Shown here in pieces: positions 27,698 to 36,874 of a stretch of DNA of 52,255 nucleotides (its first letter is position 1; the number at the start of each line of letters is the position of its first letter). A model generated the notes under the pieces. The model ran no database searches. It saw only the letters and a list, made by a program, of their open reading frames with translations, and had not been told where the DNA came from. Origin of the DNA: Mesostigma viride (taxonomy: Eukaryota; Streptophyta; Mesostigmatophyceae; Mesostigmatales; Mesostigmataceae); NCBI GenBank assembly GCA_009746045.1, contig RPFO01001478.1:1-52255 (forward strand), written 5' to 3'. A program made the translations under genes and the position numbers.

Positions 27698-27943
27698 ATG
27701 GACACTCTCGAACTGCCGTGTTTCGACCCGTCCAGCGAACTGGAGGAGGCGTACGTCGGAGACGATCTGCCGGACGCCTTTGAGAGTCACTACCGCGACG
27801 ACCTGCTGAACCTGTACCTCGCTCTTCGCGAGATGGCGAGCGCGTCCGGTCTCCCCTTCTTCCGCGACGCGACGTTCTCCAAATTTTGCGATTTCGTGAA
27901 GTCGACGAGTACGCGCGAGAATATTCCTCCCCCTCTTTACTAG
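27698..27943 (+). CDS. Small conserved-type viral protein
   Basis: 81 residues starting MDTLELPCFDPSSELEEAYV, with a helical YRDDLLNLYLALREMASASG and an ending of the form F-x-K-F-C-x-F-V (FSKFCDFVKSTSTREN). Small proteins ending in F-C-x-F-[VC] are seen next to the two-span membrane gene in other large algal viruses; I rely on memory for this. Very tight spacing on both sides (2 and 5 bases) suggests a co-transcribed block from 27510 to 30270. Function unknown. Confidence 0.5.
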   Translation: MDTLELPCFDPSSELEEAYVGDDLPDAFESHYRDDLLNLYLALREMASASGLPFFRDATFSKFCDFVKSTSTRENIPPPLY

Positions 27944-27948
27944 AAAGG

Positions 27949-28749
27949 ATGGACTCTCTCGTCCGAGGGCGTTTCGGGAACCCGCGCAACGTGATCACGC
28001 TCAATCGCGTCCCTCCGATCTTGAACCCGCTCATCAACGAACAGCCGCCGGCCGTGCTGTCTCCCGTCGACGAGGTCATCGTAACGCCCGTGGGCCCCTC
28101 TCTCCTGGTCATCCCCCGCTCTATCATGGAACAGCACGAGGTCGTCCACGTGGTCGGGAACAGCATCACGTATTGTCCCTACACGGGATGCGCGGCCGCG
28201 TACCCGCTCCCGTACAGCACCACCGGGCTGGTGTACAACAGCAACGTCCTCTTGTACGACCACACGGACGGGTCGCTCCTCTGCCAGCTCCTGGGGATGT
28301 ACGTGAAGGGTCCGAAGCGCGGGGTGATGATCCCGAGGACGCCGGCGATCGTGTGTCCGTACACGGCGGTGACGTCCCTCTCCCGCCCCGAGACGACCTT
28401 CGGGGACTTGAGGGGGTACGGGGCGAACGTGTCCTACGTCCACGGGTCTCCGACGGACGGGGGATACGATTGGACGGACAAGTACGCGGAATACAGGGAT
28501 TCGAGAGACGTAAAGTTCCCGGTCGCCGCGCCGTTCCATCCTAGTGGCCGCGTGCATCCCAAGGATCTGGGATACGTGGACCTGTGGGACGACTCAAAGG
28601 AGTTCGTGCCCGGCCGGCCGGCGTCGTTCGGCGATATGACGGCGCTCTTGTCTCAGCGCCACTTCCCGGTTTCGATGTTCGCGTTCGCCCACTCGGCGTT
28701 CGAGCGCGAGTTGCGGGAACTCGACCCCCCGACGCGGTTCCCCATTTAA
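27949..28749 (+). CDS. Unknown 266-aa protein, virion-like composition
   Basis: An intact frame from MDSLVRGRFGNPRNVITLNR to PPTRFPI. It is rich in beta-prone Val/Thr/Tyr/Pro segments (SLLVIPRSIMEQHEVVHVVG, YCPYTGCAAAYPLPYS, LLCQLLGMYVKGPKRGVMIP) with three Cys, and has no membrane segment. The composition suits a structural or beta-sandwich protein. No family recognised. It sits inside a tightly spaced same-strand block of small membrane and virion-like genes. Confidence 0.6.
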   Translation: MDSLVRGRFGNPRNVITLNRVPPILNPLINEQPPAVLSPVDEVIVTPVGPSLLVIPRSIMEQHEVVHVVGNSITYCPYTGCAAAYPLPYSTTGLVYNSNVLLYDHTDGSLLCQLLGMYVKGPKRGVMIPRTPAIVCPYTAVTSLSRPETTFGDLRGYGANVSYVHGSPTDGGYDWTDKYAEYRDSRDVKFPVAAPFHPSGRVHPKDLGYVDLWDDSKEFVPGRPASFGDMTALLSQRHFPVSMFAFAHSAFERELRELDPPTRFPI

Positions 28750-28766
28750 TCTGCGCGTACTTTATA

Positions 28767-30040
28767 ATGGGGAAGGAGCTCTTGATCTTCGCGATCATCA
28801 CCATGGCCGTGCTGGCCATCGCGTACTTGAGCGTGACCACCACCTCCGCCGACGATAAGGACGCCGACGAGAAGGACGAGAAGCCGGTCGCCGCCGCCGC
28901 CACCGCAGAGGAAGGGGACTCGCCGGCAATGAAGGAGTCGGAGGAGGCGGATCCCGTCGCGATGGTGGTCGTCAAGTTGCCGGAGGAGATGACGAACGAG
29001 GAGCTGGCCAAGGAGCGGGCGCGACTGCTCGCTCTGAACAACGGGAACGAGAACGCCGAGGCCGTCAAGCGCATCCAGGCGTACATCGAGGCGCGCGAGA
29101 TCGAGCAGAGCGCGTTTCCGACGGCGGCGGACATAGCGGGGCGGACGGGGACCGTCAGACGGGGCTGGAGAAGGCCAGCGCGCAGACCCTGACGTTCCTC
29201 GAGAGGGCGTATCGCGAGACCTTGCGGTTCTCGCACGACACGTCCGCGTTGCGTCCGAGCGCGCGAGGCGTCAATCTCATCAAAGACCGGCTGTTGGAGT
29301 GCGTGGAGAAGACGCTCAACGACGAGGAGACGCGTCTGCGCGCTGTCCGCGACGCCCTGACGAAAGACACGTCGGTGCGCAAGGCGGCCAACGACGCGCT
29401 CAACCGGTACAAGGAGCAGTGGCGACCCGCCTACGACACGTTCGAGGCCTATCTGGAAGGCGACCGAGCGCGCCGCGCGCCGAACGTCATGATCTCGTTC
29501 CTCATGAACATGGGCATACAAGGGGAGATCGCGAGCTACGTCGAGAACCCGTACTCGTTCGTGCGTCTCAACGTGGCGGGGAACACGCCCAAGGTGCTCG
29601 AATGGCTATTGAGCGAGCGGTACAAGCAGGACAACGCGGGGTCCAAGGCCCTGCGGCCCATCCTGGACGGCGACAGCAACGCCATGAAGAATAACCTCAA
29701 GAACGCGAGTCACAAGGCGATGGACGAGGAGGCGGTCCGACTGCGCAAGAGCCACGACGAGCACAACGCCGCCGACATCAGCGGGAAGGCCGCCAAGAAG
29801 CTGCTGCTGGACGATTTCCTGCGCCAGAAACGTGCGGCCGAGGCCGCCTACGGCGACGCGATCGACGTCGAGCCGCGCGGCGTCATGTTCGACTTCCTGT
29901 GGACTACGCAGGAGATCTCCAAAATGAGTGTAGATGACATTTCGAAATTGGTCGCGAATCCGGCCGAATGGGTGCAGCGGTCCGCGGACAACGCGAAACG
30001 CATGCGGACGTTTATTTTCACGAACGAATATTTTCGTTGA
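28767..30040 (+). CDS. N-anchored helical protein, one frameshift
   Basis: About 424 residues. The N-terminus has one membrane segment (LLIFAIITMAVLAIAYLSV, residues about 5-23), an acidic Ala-rich linker, and a helical stretch (EEMTNEELAKERARLLALNN). Near 29,150-29,165 the frame breaks. The continuation (TLTFLERAYRETLRFSHDTS) is long and helical, with a hydrophobic FLMNMGIQGEIASYVENPYS and an end MRTFIFTNEYFR at 30040. An AT-rich TTTATA touches the ATG. Probably a virion or membrane-tether protein; no family recognised. Confidence 0.55.
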
Positions 30041-30057
30041 TGTGTATGAATTAAGAA

Positions 30058-30270
30058 ATGAATGACCTTTACGCAATCTTGCTGACTCTCGTGGGAGTGA
30101 TGGTGATATGGTTCGGGACGTCCATGATCCCCAAGAACCCCAAACAATCCTCTACATTGCAAAATCTTCCCAGCCGCGTGTTCATTGCGGGGGGCATGCT
30201 CGCGTGCATCCCGGGCGCCATCGCGGCCTTCCGTTTCGCACGGGAACGGATGGCTAGTTCCAAAACGTGA
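30058..30270 (+). CDS. Small two-span membrane protein
   Basis: 70 residues with segments at about 4-22 (LYAILLTLVGVMVIWFG) and 40-57 (VFIAGGMLACIPGAIAAF), separated by a Lys/Gln/Ser loop, ending RFARERMASSKT. It is the last gene of the plus-strand block and overlaps the YqaJ gene tail by 17 bases (convergent). Preceded by GAATTAAGAA. Likely virion membrane peptide. Confidence 0.55.
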   Translation: MNDLYAILLTLVGVMVIWFGTSMIPKNPKQSSTLQNLPSRVFIAGGMLACIPGAIAAFRFARERMASSKT

Positions 30271-31138
30271 AGTTCGCTAGAGATGTGACTTCTTCCACCT
30301 CCTTCTCCTTTTTCTCGACGACCGGGGCAGGCAGAGCCCGCGGCGGTTTGTCGATAAACGGGAACGGCTCCTCCTGTTTCGGTCCGATGTCGAGGTCGAC
30401 CTCCACTCCCGCCCGTCGAGTCCTCTTGCCGCTCCCCCGCGACGAAGCCGTCGACCGATCCGAGTCCGACCCGGACCCCGAGCCGGCGAACGCGCCCGTC
30501 TTGTCCAGGTACTCGAGCCCGCCCTTGGCGTCGATCTCGACCCAGTCGTTGCGGAACTTTTGCATGACCGGGAAGTAGCGCCGAAACCAGCCTCGATCCC
30601 GTTTCATCTCCAAGATGTCGAGCACCTGCTCGCTCCACGTCGTCGGCGGCGAGTACTGCACGAAATGGGCCACCTCCAGGTTCAGGATCTCCAATAGCAC
30701 CTGCACTTGGGGGACGTAGTACTTCGGACACTCGTGCGTGATCTTGCGGCGGAGGGGACACTTGATCTCGATCAGGATGCCGTCCGTGGTCACTCGGTCC
30801 GGGCTCCCTCCCAGCCAGGGATGCAGCGGATGCGCGATCAGGCCGAACTCGAGACACGTTTTCCCCGTCACCTTTTCGTACTCGCGCGCGGCGACGTCCT
30901 CGTTGTCGTTGCCCCATTTCGTAGCGGCGTTGCCCGCGAAGGCGTAGCGCGAGTCCCCGAGTTTCTTGCGCAACAGTTTCTCGCGACTCTGGTACGGATT
31001 GCAACCGATGGCGGCCGCCAGGTCGGACGCGGTCAGCATCTTGTCGCGGATGGCGAACCATTCCGGACTGCGCTGGGGCGGCGTCCGGATCTTGAGCAGT
31101 TCCAGGACCGCCGGGTGGACGTAGGTGTTTTTCTCCAT
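30254..31138 (-). CDS. YqaJ/lambda-exonuclease-type viral recombinase nuclease
   Basis: 294 residues, intact. Hallmarks of the YqaJ fold in the PD-(D/E)XK superfamily are RSPEWFAIRDKMLTASDLAA near residue 23 and WGNDNEDVAAREYEKVTG near 75. LGGSPDRV (the catalytic D, about 108-115) is followed by ILIEIKCPLRR (catalytic E-x-K, about 120-130) and VPQVQVLLEIL (the Q-x-Q motif). It degrades DNA ends processively to prepare single strands for annealing. It lies next to the resolvase gene, a natural recombination pair. The C-terminal 80 residues are a charged, Ser/Pro-rich tail beyond the catalytic core. Confidence 0.85.
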   Translation of the reverse strand: MEKNTYVHPAVLELLKIRTPPQRSPEWFAIRDKMLTASDLAAAIGCNPYQSREKLLRKKLGDSRYAFAGNAATKWGNDNEDVAAREYEKVTGKTCLEFGLIAHPLHPWLGGSPDRVTTDGILIEIKCPLRRKITHECPKYYVPQVQVLLEILNLEVAHFVQYSPPTTWSEQVLDILEMKRDRGWFRRYFPVMQKFRNDWVEIDAKGGLEYLDKTGAFAGSGSGSDSDRSTASSRGSGKRTRRAGVEVDLDIGPKQEEPFPFIDKPPRALPAPVVEKKEKEVEEVTSLANFTFWN

Positions 31139-31193
31139 CGAGAAAAGTGCTCGTTACCCGTCGGCAAAAAAGAGGACGGTCGCCAAACGCGCG

Positions 31194-31790
31194 TCAGAGG
31201 GTGACCTCCCTCGTCGCCGGTCGCTCCTCGACCAGTTTCGACAGGCCCTGCAGGAAGGCGTCGGCGGCGTCGTCCTTCTTGTGGAGGGAGTGGAAGTACT
31301 TGACGTGAACGGGGTACTGCTCCAGGATCTTGGCGGTGTGCTCGATGGCGACCTTCTTGTTGTACCGGTACCGGTTCCTTATATTGCATTCGACCGGGGG
31401 GCCCGTGTAGACGTGCAGTTTCCGTGACGGCGATACGAACTCCACTTTCATCTTGGGGAACTCGTCCGTGTCGGTTGGACGGTAGAGCAGATGCGTCTCG
31501 AAGAAGGATTGGATGACGTGGCTGATCACTTTCATCTTGACGTTGGTCTTGGTCTGCCGCTCGATGAGGACCTTATCCGCGACGCAGAACGACCCGATGC
31601 GACGGAACAGTTCGGCGGGCAGTTTCTTGCACGCCTCTTCGAGAGACGCCGCGTCGAGATCGATGACTTCCCAGTTCAGGATCTCGAAGCGGGCGTTTCC
31701 GGCGTACTCGTTGGGCGCCCCTTCGCAGTGTTGCAGAGTGCAGTAGGCTAGGTTGGTGATGCCGACGTCGAAACTCAGGTAGATCGTCAT
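31194..31790 (-). CDS. RuvC/poxvirus A22-type Holliday junction resolvase
   Basis: 198 residues, intact. The acidic catalytic set is visible: LSFDVGITNLAYCTL (first Asp, residue 8), VLIERQTKTNVKMKV (Glu at about 76) and LHKKDDAADAFLQGL (paired Asp at about 170-177). This is the RNase H-fold resolvase found in most NCLDVs. It cleaves four-way junctions during replication and genome packaging. It is divergent from the gene at 31827, with a 36-base gap holding an AT-rich promoter. Confidence 0.88.
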   Translation of the reverse strand: MTIYLSFDVGITNLAYCTLQHCEGAPNEYAGNARFEILNWEVIDLDAASLEEACKKLPAELFRRIGSFCVADKVLIERQTKTNVKMKVISHVIQSFFETHLLYRPTDTDEFPKMKVEFVSPSRKLHVYTGPPVECNIRNRYRYNKKVAIEHTAKILEQYPVHVKYFHSLHKKDDAADAFLQGLSKLVEERPATREVTL

Positions 31791-31826
31791 ATCGGACGTT
31801 ATTTTCCGATACTACGATATATAAGA
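31791..31826. promoter_or_regulatory. Divergent AT-rich promoter between resolvase and 31827 gene
   Basis: The 36-base gap contains TATATAA at 31818-31824, just 2 bases before the plus-strand ATG, and TTATTTTCC on the resolvase side. It is one of several AT-rich boxes in this window that sit almost on the start codon. Confidence 0.45.
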
Positions 31827-32342
31827 ATGATCCCGGTGAACGTGCCTCCCAACGCATTTTCGTACGCGGACTTTGTGGGCGGGTCGTCGGTCGCGGTGGG
31901 CCGGACGACGGACAAACAAGTTGCGGACGGGGCGTTCCCGGTGTACCGCACGTTCCTGTCGGCCCCGAACCTGGAGGAGGTCCGGAACCGCCTGCGATAC
32001 TCGCTCAAGATCTCGGTCCCCATCGAGACGCTCGTGCAGAAGGCGCGCATGGTGTACGAATCCCGACGCGACATCCGCTTGCTCGAGCGGCGGTCGGTGA
32101 CGCGCGGCAGCTGCGACGACCGGTGGGATCTGCTCGACGAGCTGAACCGCGACCTGATGGCGAAGATGAGCCGCGAGCGGGAACTCTATTGCAACTCGGA
32201 CCTGTTCCGCCGACTCGCGAGCGTCGCGCTGGGCGAGGCCAATTTGAGCAGCTTCGTCAACCCGCTGCAGGAGTACACGGTCGAGTCCCTCCGCAACAAC
32301 AAGAACAACCCCATCATCATCGACAACATCATGGACCCCTGA
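31827..32342 (+). CDS. Unknown 171-aa viral protein
   Basis: An intact frame starting MIPVNVPPNAFSYADFVGGS, with a helical middle (LEEVRNRLRYSLKISVPIET, LVQKARMVYESRRDIRLLER) and a conserved-looking end (RNNKNNPIIIDNIMDP). It has no membrane segment and few Cys. Composition resembles small virion proteins, but no family is recognised. The 157 bases after it (to 32499) hold no gene; they contain an AT-rich TCCATAAAAAATTG element before the next start. Confidence 0.6.
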   Translation: MIPVNVPPNAFSYADFVGGSSVAVGRTTDKQVADGAFPVYRTFLSAPNLEEVRNRLRYSLKISVPIETLVQKARMVYESRRDIRLLERRSVTRGSCDDRWDLLDELNRDLMAKMSRERELYCNSDLFRRLASVALGEANLSSFVNPLQEYTVESLRNNKNNPIIIDNIMDP

Positions 32343-32499
32343 GTCGCGCGTGCATCGCGCACATCCGAAATGATCGCGCGGGGTTTTTACACCGACGTCC
32401 GGCGAGGACCCACACGGAACAACGACGCTTTCCGATTCGACGCTGATCCGTAAAAAGTCCATAAAAAATTGAATCAATTATCGCTCCCCTTTGTAAACA

Positions 32500-34256
32500 A
32501 TGTCACGATGCACCAGGAAGACGTTGCAGGGGAGACAATGCCTCCACGCCGCGGTCGGAAGGGGCAAGACTTGCGCCACGCACCTGGCCTGTTCTGCAAG
32601 ACGGAGGGGCGTGCACGTGGCGAGACAGGGGGGAGGGGGCGCGTGGAATGGACCGCCTCTCCCGCCCGGCGTGTGGGACTCCCTGCCCACGGACGTCGTC
32701 CGGGATATCGCGAAAAGGTCGGGTCAGTTCCTGATCGACCCGCGCGCGATGAAGGCCGGACTCAGCGGGCTCCGGAAGATCAAAGAGGAACAGGCAAAGC
32801 CGTCGATCGAGGAACGCCGTAAGTTACCCTGGTCGAACAGAACCGCGGAACAAACCAAGCGGTACTCGGAACTTAACGATCAACTTAAGAAGATCAGTCC
32901 GTACTGGGATATGCTGGGTGACAAGCAGAAACTGCTCGGCAGGAACCGGATGCTGCAAGACAAGATCGATGGAAGGCTGTTCATGGGGCGAAAGAGGGAC
33001 CCGGGGGACAAGAAGACGTGGTTCAACCCGAAGACGCAGCGGTTCGAAGAGCCCGACCCGCGAGTCGAGTTCTTCGAACGCCGCACCGCCGGACTGGACG
33101 CGTCCGAGTTTCCCACCAAGGAACAATTCGACAAAGAGTTCGCACAGTACGTGGAGGACTTGAAAAAGGGAGACCGCGACCTCTTGGACGAACCCCGCCG
33201 TCGTGGCGCCCATTTCGACCGCCGGCCGTCCAAGGACATCCGCACGCGAGTGGATCACACCCTCCCGACCCTCGACGATCTAGACATTCCCATGAAGAAC
33301 GTCGTGAAGGAACTCGAGCTGCGTCTCGGCAAGAAGCGCAACCAGCTCATGAAGGACGGGAAGCTGGACCTCACGGACGCAGACGTCGACACGATCGCGC
33401 AGGTGCTCAACAAGCACGTGTTCGGGGGCGGGTTGCCCATGGACGACACCGTGGTCCAATTTGATACACCCGATATCGTGCAGCCTCTCGGGGGGAATAC
33501 CTCGGCGTGACACTCGATGGTGGGAAGTACATGGGGCTGAACAAGAGCGCTTTCGAGGACGCTCTGGGTCGCTCCCATTACCAAGACAGCAGGAAGCCGG
33601 AGTCGCAGATGGAACTGATCGCGCGGGTCTTGGCGCACGAGATGGTGCACTCCACTCTGGACCGCAACGCGGTGGACAAGCGAGGCGAACGCGTCAACGA
33701 GGTGAAGTACGACTATCACGGACCGGTTTTCGAGAAGTTGAACCAGTTGTATCTCGGGACCTTAAATTCGCGAGTGGATGGCATGAGCGATACCGACTTG
33801 ACTCGGGAGCAGAGAGAGGCGGCGCGGGTCAAAGACCGCATGACCATCAAATGGGACCCCCGAAACAAGGGCGGACAGACATCGAGAGAGTACTACAGGC
33901 GGGTTGAGATGGGAGAGGCGGCGAAGGATGCGACCTTGCCATTAAAAGAAGCGGGCGAAAGGTCCAGAGCGAGGAGGGAAGAGCGCGAGAAGAATCGTCC
34001 GGCGGAGACGTACGAAGAGCGGTACGGCGACGAGTGGTGGTACGGCATGGCCAAGGACAGGTTCGACAATATGGAGTACAAGGGGACGGACGGATACCAC
34101 GACGCCGTGGACAAGTCGGACGACGAAGCGGAGGAATGGCACGACGCGCCCGCCGGTCAGCGACGGGTCCATCGGGCGCGTTCCATGGGGCTTCAAAAAA
34201 AACGCCGCCCCGTACGAGAACCATCCCGATGGCATCGAACAACGGTAAGTTCATGA
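32500..34256 (+). CDS. Zinc motif + F-box-like + HExxH metalloprotease protein, frameshifted
   Basis: The N-terminus MSRCTRKTLQGRQC...GKTCATH is the short C-x3-T-x2-G-x2-C...C-x2-H zinc motif. Residues about 54-75 (PPGVWDSLPTDVVRDIAKRS) resemble an F-box helix. A long charged middle region follows. At 33488-33493 a G6 run breaks the frame. The next frame carries MELIARVLAHEMVHSTLDR, with the zinc-protease motif HEMVH at 33636-33650 and a later His near YDYHGPVFEKL. The F-box call is tentative. If it holds, the protein would link host ubiquitin ligase recruitment with proteolysis. The tail after about 34195 (A8 run) overlaps the next gene and is uncertain. Confidence 0.5.
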
Positions 34257-35008
34257 ACGTCTCGGTCGGCGCTCCCATCATCCTCTCCGAGGAGGAACAC
34301 GCGCGGTTCCAGGCGACCGGCGTGATGCCCGATCGCGGCGAGGAGTCCGCGCCGCCCCCGCCCGTCGCGGCGGAAGAGCCCGTCCCCTCGTCCGAAGAAT
34401 CCAAGCGTCTGGTCATCGAACCCGACCTGACTCTGCCCGTCTCCTCCGCCCCGTCCAAGTCGGCCGCCACCGCCGCCGCCACGGCCGAGGAGCTCGAGGA
34501 GGGCGAGATCCCGCCGGTCCCCAGGCGGAAGGTCGAGGCGAAGGAGGACCCCGAGTCCATCCACGTCAAGGGACAAAAGTTCGCGGTCGTCAGTGTGGTC
34601 GTGCCCCCGCGCTCGGACCACTTGGCGCTCAAACTCCGCGGGTCGTTCGACGACATGGCCGAGGCCGAGAAACACGCCGAGGAGATCATGAAGGCGGACC
34701 CCGACTTCGACATCTTCGTCGTGTCCATGTACAATTGGATCGTCCTCCCGCTGCCGGACGACATCCGTGCCGGCGTCAAGCACCGATACACCGACGAGCG
34801 GCTCGACAGGATCATGGGGAAGTACCACGAGGACCGGCTCAAGTCGAAGGAGTTTAACCAGGACCGCATCCGGGCCAGCAAAGAAGCCGGCGCCAAGGGC
34901 GAGGCAGGGCCCGTGCAGGAAGGCGCCGTACCGACCGAGATCGTGCTCGAGGGCGGGCAGCCGACGTTCGAGGTGGTCGAACACCTCCCGGACGCCGCGG
35001 CCGCGTAA
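34229..35008 (+). CDS. Conserved-type NCLDV protein (DUF5832-like), Pro/Ala-rich N-terminus
   Basis: 259 residues. A disordered acidic N-terminus (about 110 residues, Ala/Pro/Glu-rich) precedes a compact domain: GQKFAVVSVVVPPRSDHLAL, LRGSFDDMAEAEKHAEEIMK, DPDFDIFVVSMYNWIVLPLP and YTDERLDRIMGKYHEDRLKS. The pattern of a G-x-F-x-x-x-x-x-A-x-x-H-A strand-helix, D-x-D-F-[DE]-[IV]-[FY]-V and a terminal helix with KS-KEF is one I associate with DUF5832 of large algal viruses; the label is from memory. Probably virion-associated. ATG at 34229 chosen by fit of the N-terminus. Confidence 0.5.
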   Translation: MASNNGKFMNVSVGAPIILSEEEHARFQATGVMPDRGEESAPPPPVAAEEPVPSSEESKRLVIEPDLTLPVSSAPSKSAATAAATAEELEEGEIPPVPRRKVEAKEDPESIHVKGQKFAVVSVVVPPRSDHLALKLRGSFDDMAEAEKHAEEIMKADPDFDIFVVSMYNWIVLPLPDDIRAGVKHRYTDERLDRIMGKYHEDRLKSKEFNQDRIRASKEAGAKGEAGPVQEGAVPTEIVLEGGQPTFEVVEHLPDAAAA

Positions 35009-35034
35009 TTTTTTCGTCTCCTATTTCGTATAGC

Positions 35035-35697
35035 ATGGATTCGCTCGTGGGATCTGTACAGACGATCGGCAAGGTCGCGATGATCGGGTCGTCGGTCCTC
35101 GGGATCGTGGTCGGCACCGCGCTCCTGGCGGGGGGCACGGTGCTCTTCCTCCGGAGGAAGAAGTACGTCCAGGGCACCGCGCGCGTCACGCTCGTCCACA
35201 AGGCCGACGCGGCGGACAAGTCCGAGAACCCGAAGCTGAAGTGCGAGGAGGTCGTGAAGACGGTCACGAGCAACAACAGCCGCACGAAGGGCACGTGGAC
35301 CGGGGGGCAGTCCACGACCACCACGACGTCCTCCACGAGTACGATCAAGACGTGGAGGTGTCTCGTCGACGTCGTGTTCACGCACGAAGGGAAGGAGCAC
35401 GGCGCCAAGATGTTCGTCGAGGGCGAGAAGCAGGCGAAGGCGGGAGACGAGGTGAAGGTCGAATGGGAGCCCGCGGATCCCGTCGGGACCCTCCGTCAAT
35501 GCTGCGTGGGTCCCTTCGCGAAGTACCTCAGCCTCGGCATGGCCGGCGTGGGACTCGTGTTTTTGATAGGTAGCGTCGTGATGATCTTGTTGAGGAATAA
35601 CAAGGCCGCGCAGACGTTCGGGGCGTGCAGGCCTTATTCTAAACCACCTCTCGACCGCCGGACGTGGCGACGCACGCACACGCGTCTTCGCCCGTAG
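35035..35697 (+). CDS. DUF3592-like two-span membrane protein
   Basis: An N-terminal membrane segment (VLGIVVGTALLAGGTVLFL, residues about 22-40), RRKK, a soluble beta domain (TARVTLVHKADAADKSENPK, CLVDVVFTHEGKEHGAKMF, VKVEWEPADPVG), and a C-terminal membrane segment (LGMAGVGLVFLIGSVVMILL). Two membrane segments flanking a V-x-F-x-x-x-G strand and a 'W-x-P-x-x-P' strand is the DUF3592 arrangement. The tail after NNKAAQTF overlaps the opposite gene; a frame ending at the TAA near 35640 would avoid that. A TATAGC touches the ATG. Confidence 0.5.
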   Translation: MDSLVGSVQTIGKVAMIGSSVLGIVVGTALLAGGTVLFLRRKKYVQGTARVTLVHKADAADKSENPKLKCEEVVKTVTSNNSRTKGTWTGGQSTTTTTSSTSTIKTWRCLVDVVFTHEGKEHGAKMFVEGEKQAKAGDEVKVEWEPADPVGTLRQCCVGPFAKYLSLGMAGVGLVFLIGSVVMILLRNNKAAQTFGACRPYSKPPLDRRTWRRTHTRLRP

Positions 35698-36139
35698 GGA
35701 GAAGTCCGTACGGTAAATTACACACCCGACAACGGGCGGGACGTATTGCATTATAATCTAATCGACCGCACAACGCGTTTGTCCACATGTTCTTTGGAAA
35801 CTTGAGCAAGCTCGCGATGTCGTCCGACGTGAACGGGATCGTCTTGGTCGCGTGCTCGTCGTCGTCGAACGTCTTCAGTAGCAGCACGTCCTTTTCCACG
35901 TCCTCGGCCAGCATGAGCGAGGCCGTGTAGTTGAAGTCGGTGCGCGAGTCGCCCGAAAAGTACACGCCCACCGACCGGCCGCGGTACGGCAGATCACCTG
36001 GCGGACTCAGGATGTCGTACAACACGGGATCTTGCAACACTTCGCGAATCCGCGCGAACGAGTATTCGACCGGGACGCTCACGATCAAGAGGCCCGGTCC
36101 GCCGCGCGGCAACAACACGGCGTTCGACGTATCCGCCAT
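35639..36139 (-). CDS. Unknown protein with C-terminal Cys cluster
   Basis: 166 residues from MADTSNAVLLPRGGPGLLIV. The body is beta/helix mixed (YSFARIREVLQDPVLYDILS, GVYFSGDSRTDFNYTASLML). The end carries ARCRVCNLPYGLLPTGEDAC-AC, a likely zinc site (C-x2-C...C-x-C). An in-frame upstream extension to 36277 overlaps the divergent gene and lacks a promoter, whereas CTATACGCGCG lies just upstream of 36139. Family unknown. Confidence 0.5.
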   Translation of the reverse strand: MADTSNAVLLPRGGPGLLIVSVPVEYSFARIREVLQDPVLYDILSPPGDLPYRGRSVGVYFSGDSRTDFNYTASLMLAEDVEKDVLLLKTFDDDEHATKTIPFTSDDIASLLKFPKNMWTNALCGRLDYNAIRPARCRVCNLPYGLLPTGEDACACVATSGGREVV

Positions 36140-36173
36140 CACTTTTCCGCGCGTATAGTATCGACATAAATAG

Positions 36174-36572
36174 ATGGAGAGATTTACCGCGTCGTCCGCG
36201 TACGATCTCGTGAAAGCGTCGCAAGCGGGGAAGCGGATGGTCGAGCACAAGATATCGAAGGCGCTAGAGACGTGCATCCGTTCCGCGTCGTCGCAGGGCC
36301 AGACGTCCCTCCTCTACACCGTGCCCACCTATCAGTTCGGCCTCCCCATCTATGATGTCGATCATGTGGTGAGAAAAGTGGGAAAGAATCTCGTGCGCAA
36401 AGGGTTTCGCGTGAAATTGGTTGGTCAAAATCATTTATACATCGAGTGGGGTCCCACCAAACAAAAGAAGAAACCTACTTCTACCACTACGGGCCCCATC
36501 GCCGCTCCGACCCAGGCGGCCATCGACGCGACTCGGCGCGTCCGGTTCCAGCTAGCCAAGGGCGGACGGTGA
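36174..36572 (+). CDS. Small conserved NCLDV protein (DUF5759-like)
   Basis: 132 residues. The core SLLYTVPTYQFGLPIYDVDH followed by LVRKGFRVKLVGQNHLYIEW fits a pattern (Y-x-V-P-x-x-x-x-G-x-P-x-Y...L-x-x-x-G-F-x-V...N-x-L-x-I-x-W) common in algal NCLDVs and in virion proteomes; the DUF number is from memory. A basic C-terminal tail follows. The start is preceded by CATAAATAG. It overlaps the convergent gene end by about 20 bases. Confidence 0.6.
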   Translation: MERFTASSAYDLVKASQAGKRMVEHKISKALETCIRSASSQGQTSLLYTVPTYQFGLPIYDVDHVVRKVGKNLVRKGFRVKLVGQNHLYIEWGPTKQKKKPTSTTTGPIAAPTQAAIDATRRVRFQLAKGGR

Positions 36573-36845
36573 GGACCGCACGGCGATCTCGATCATCCAA
36601 AGGAGGAGGAATCCCAGGAGAACGGAATTGGCCACCTCGAGCATCCCTTCCGGCGTCTGTCTCGGAACGCCTACCCTACAAAAGGCCTGGTTCGCGTACT
36701 CGCACGCCCCTCGCGTGGCCCCCGCCGGCTCCCACGCGTTCACGCCGCCCCACTCGCCGACGGGAGGGGGGTACACGGGCGCCTTGGGGGCGTACGCCAG
36801 TCGGGGGCGTGACCAATGAGGATGCGCGACCAACACGGACGTCAT
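36552..36845 (-). CDS. Small C-terminally anchored membrane protein
   Basis: 97 residues starting MTSVLVAHPHWSRPRLAYAP, a Pro/Tyr/Gly-rich extramembrane part with two Cys (CEYANQAFC), and a terminal membrane segment (MLEVANSVLLGFLLLWMIEI). A GTATAC motif (36848-36853) lies 2 bases upstream of the ATG. It sits between the D5-type helicase gene and the convergent gene at 36174. Probable virion membrane protein. Confidence 0.55.
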   Translation of the reverse strand: MTSVLVAHPHWSRPRLAYAPKAPVYPPPVGEWGGVNAWEPAGATRGACEYANQAFCRVGVPRQTPEGMLEVANSVLLGFLLLWMIEIAVRSSPSALG

Positions 36846-36874
36846 AGGTATACTAGCAGACAAACACGAAAAAA

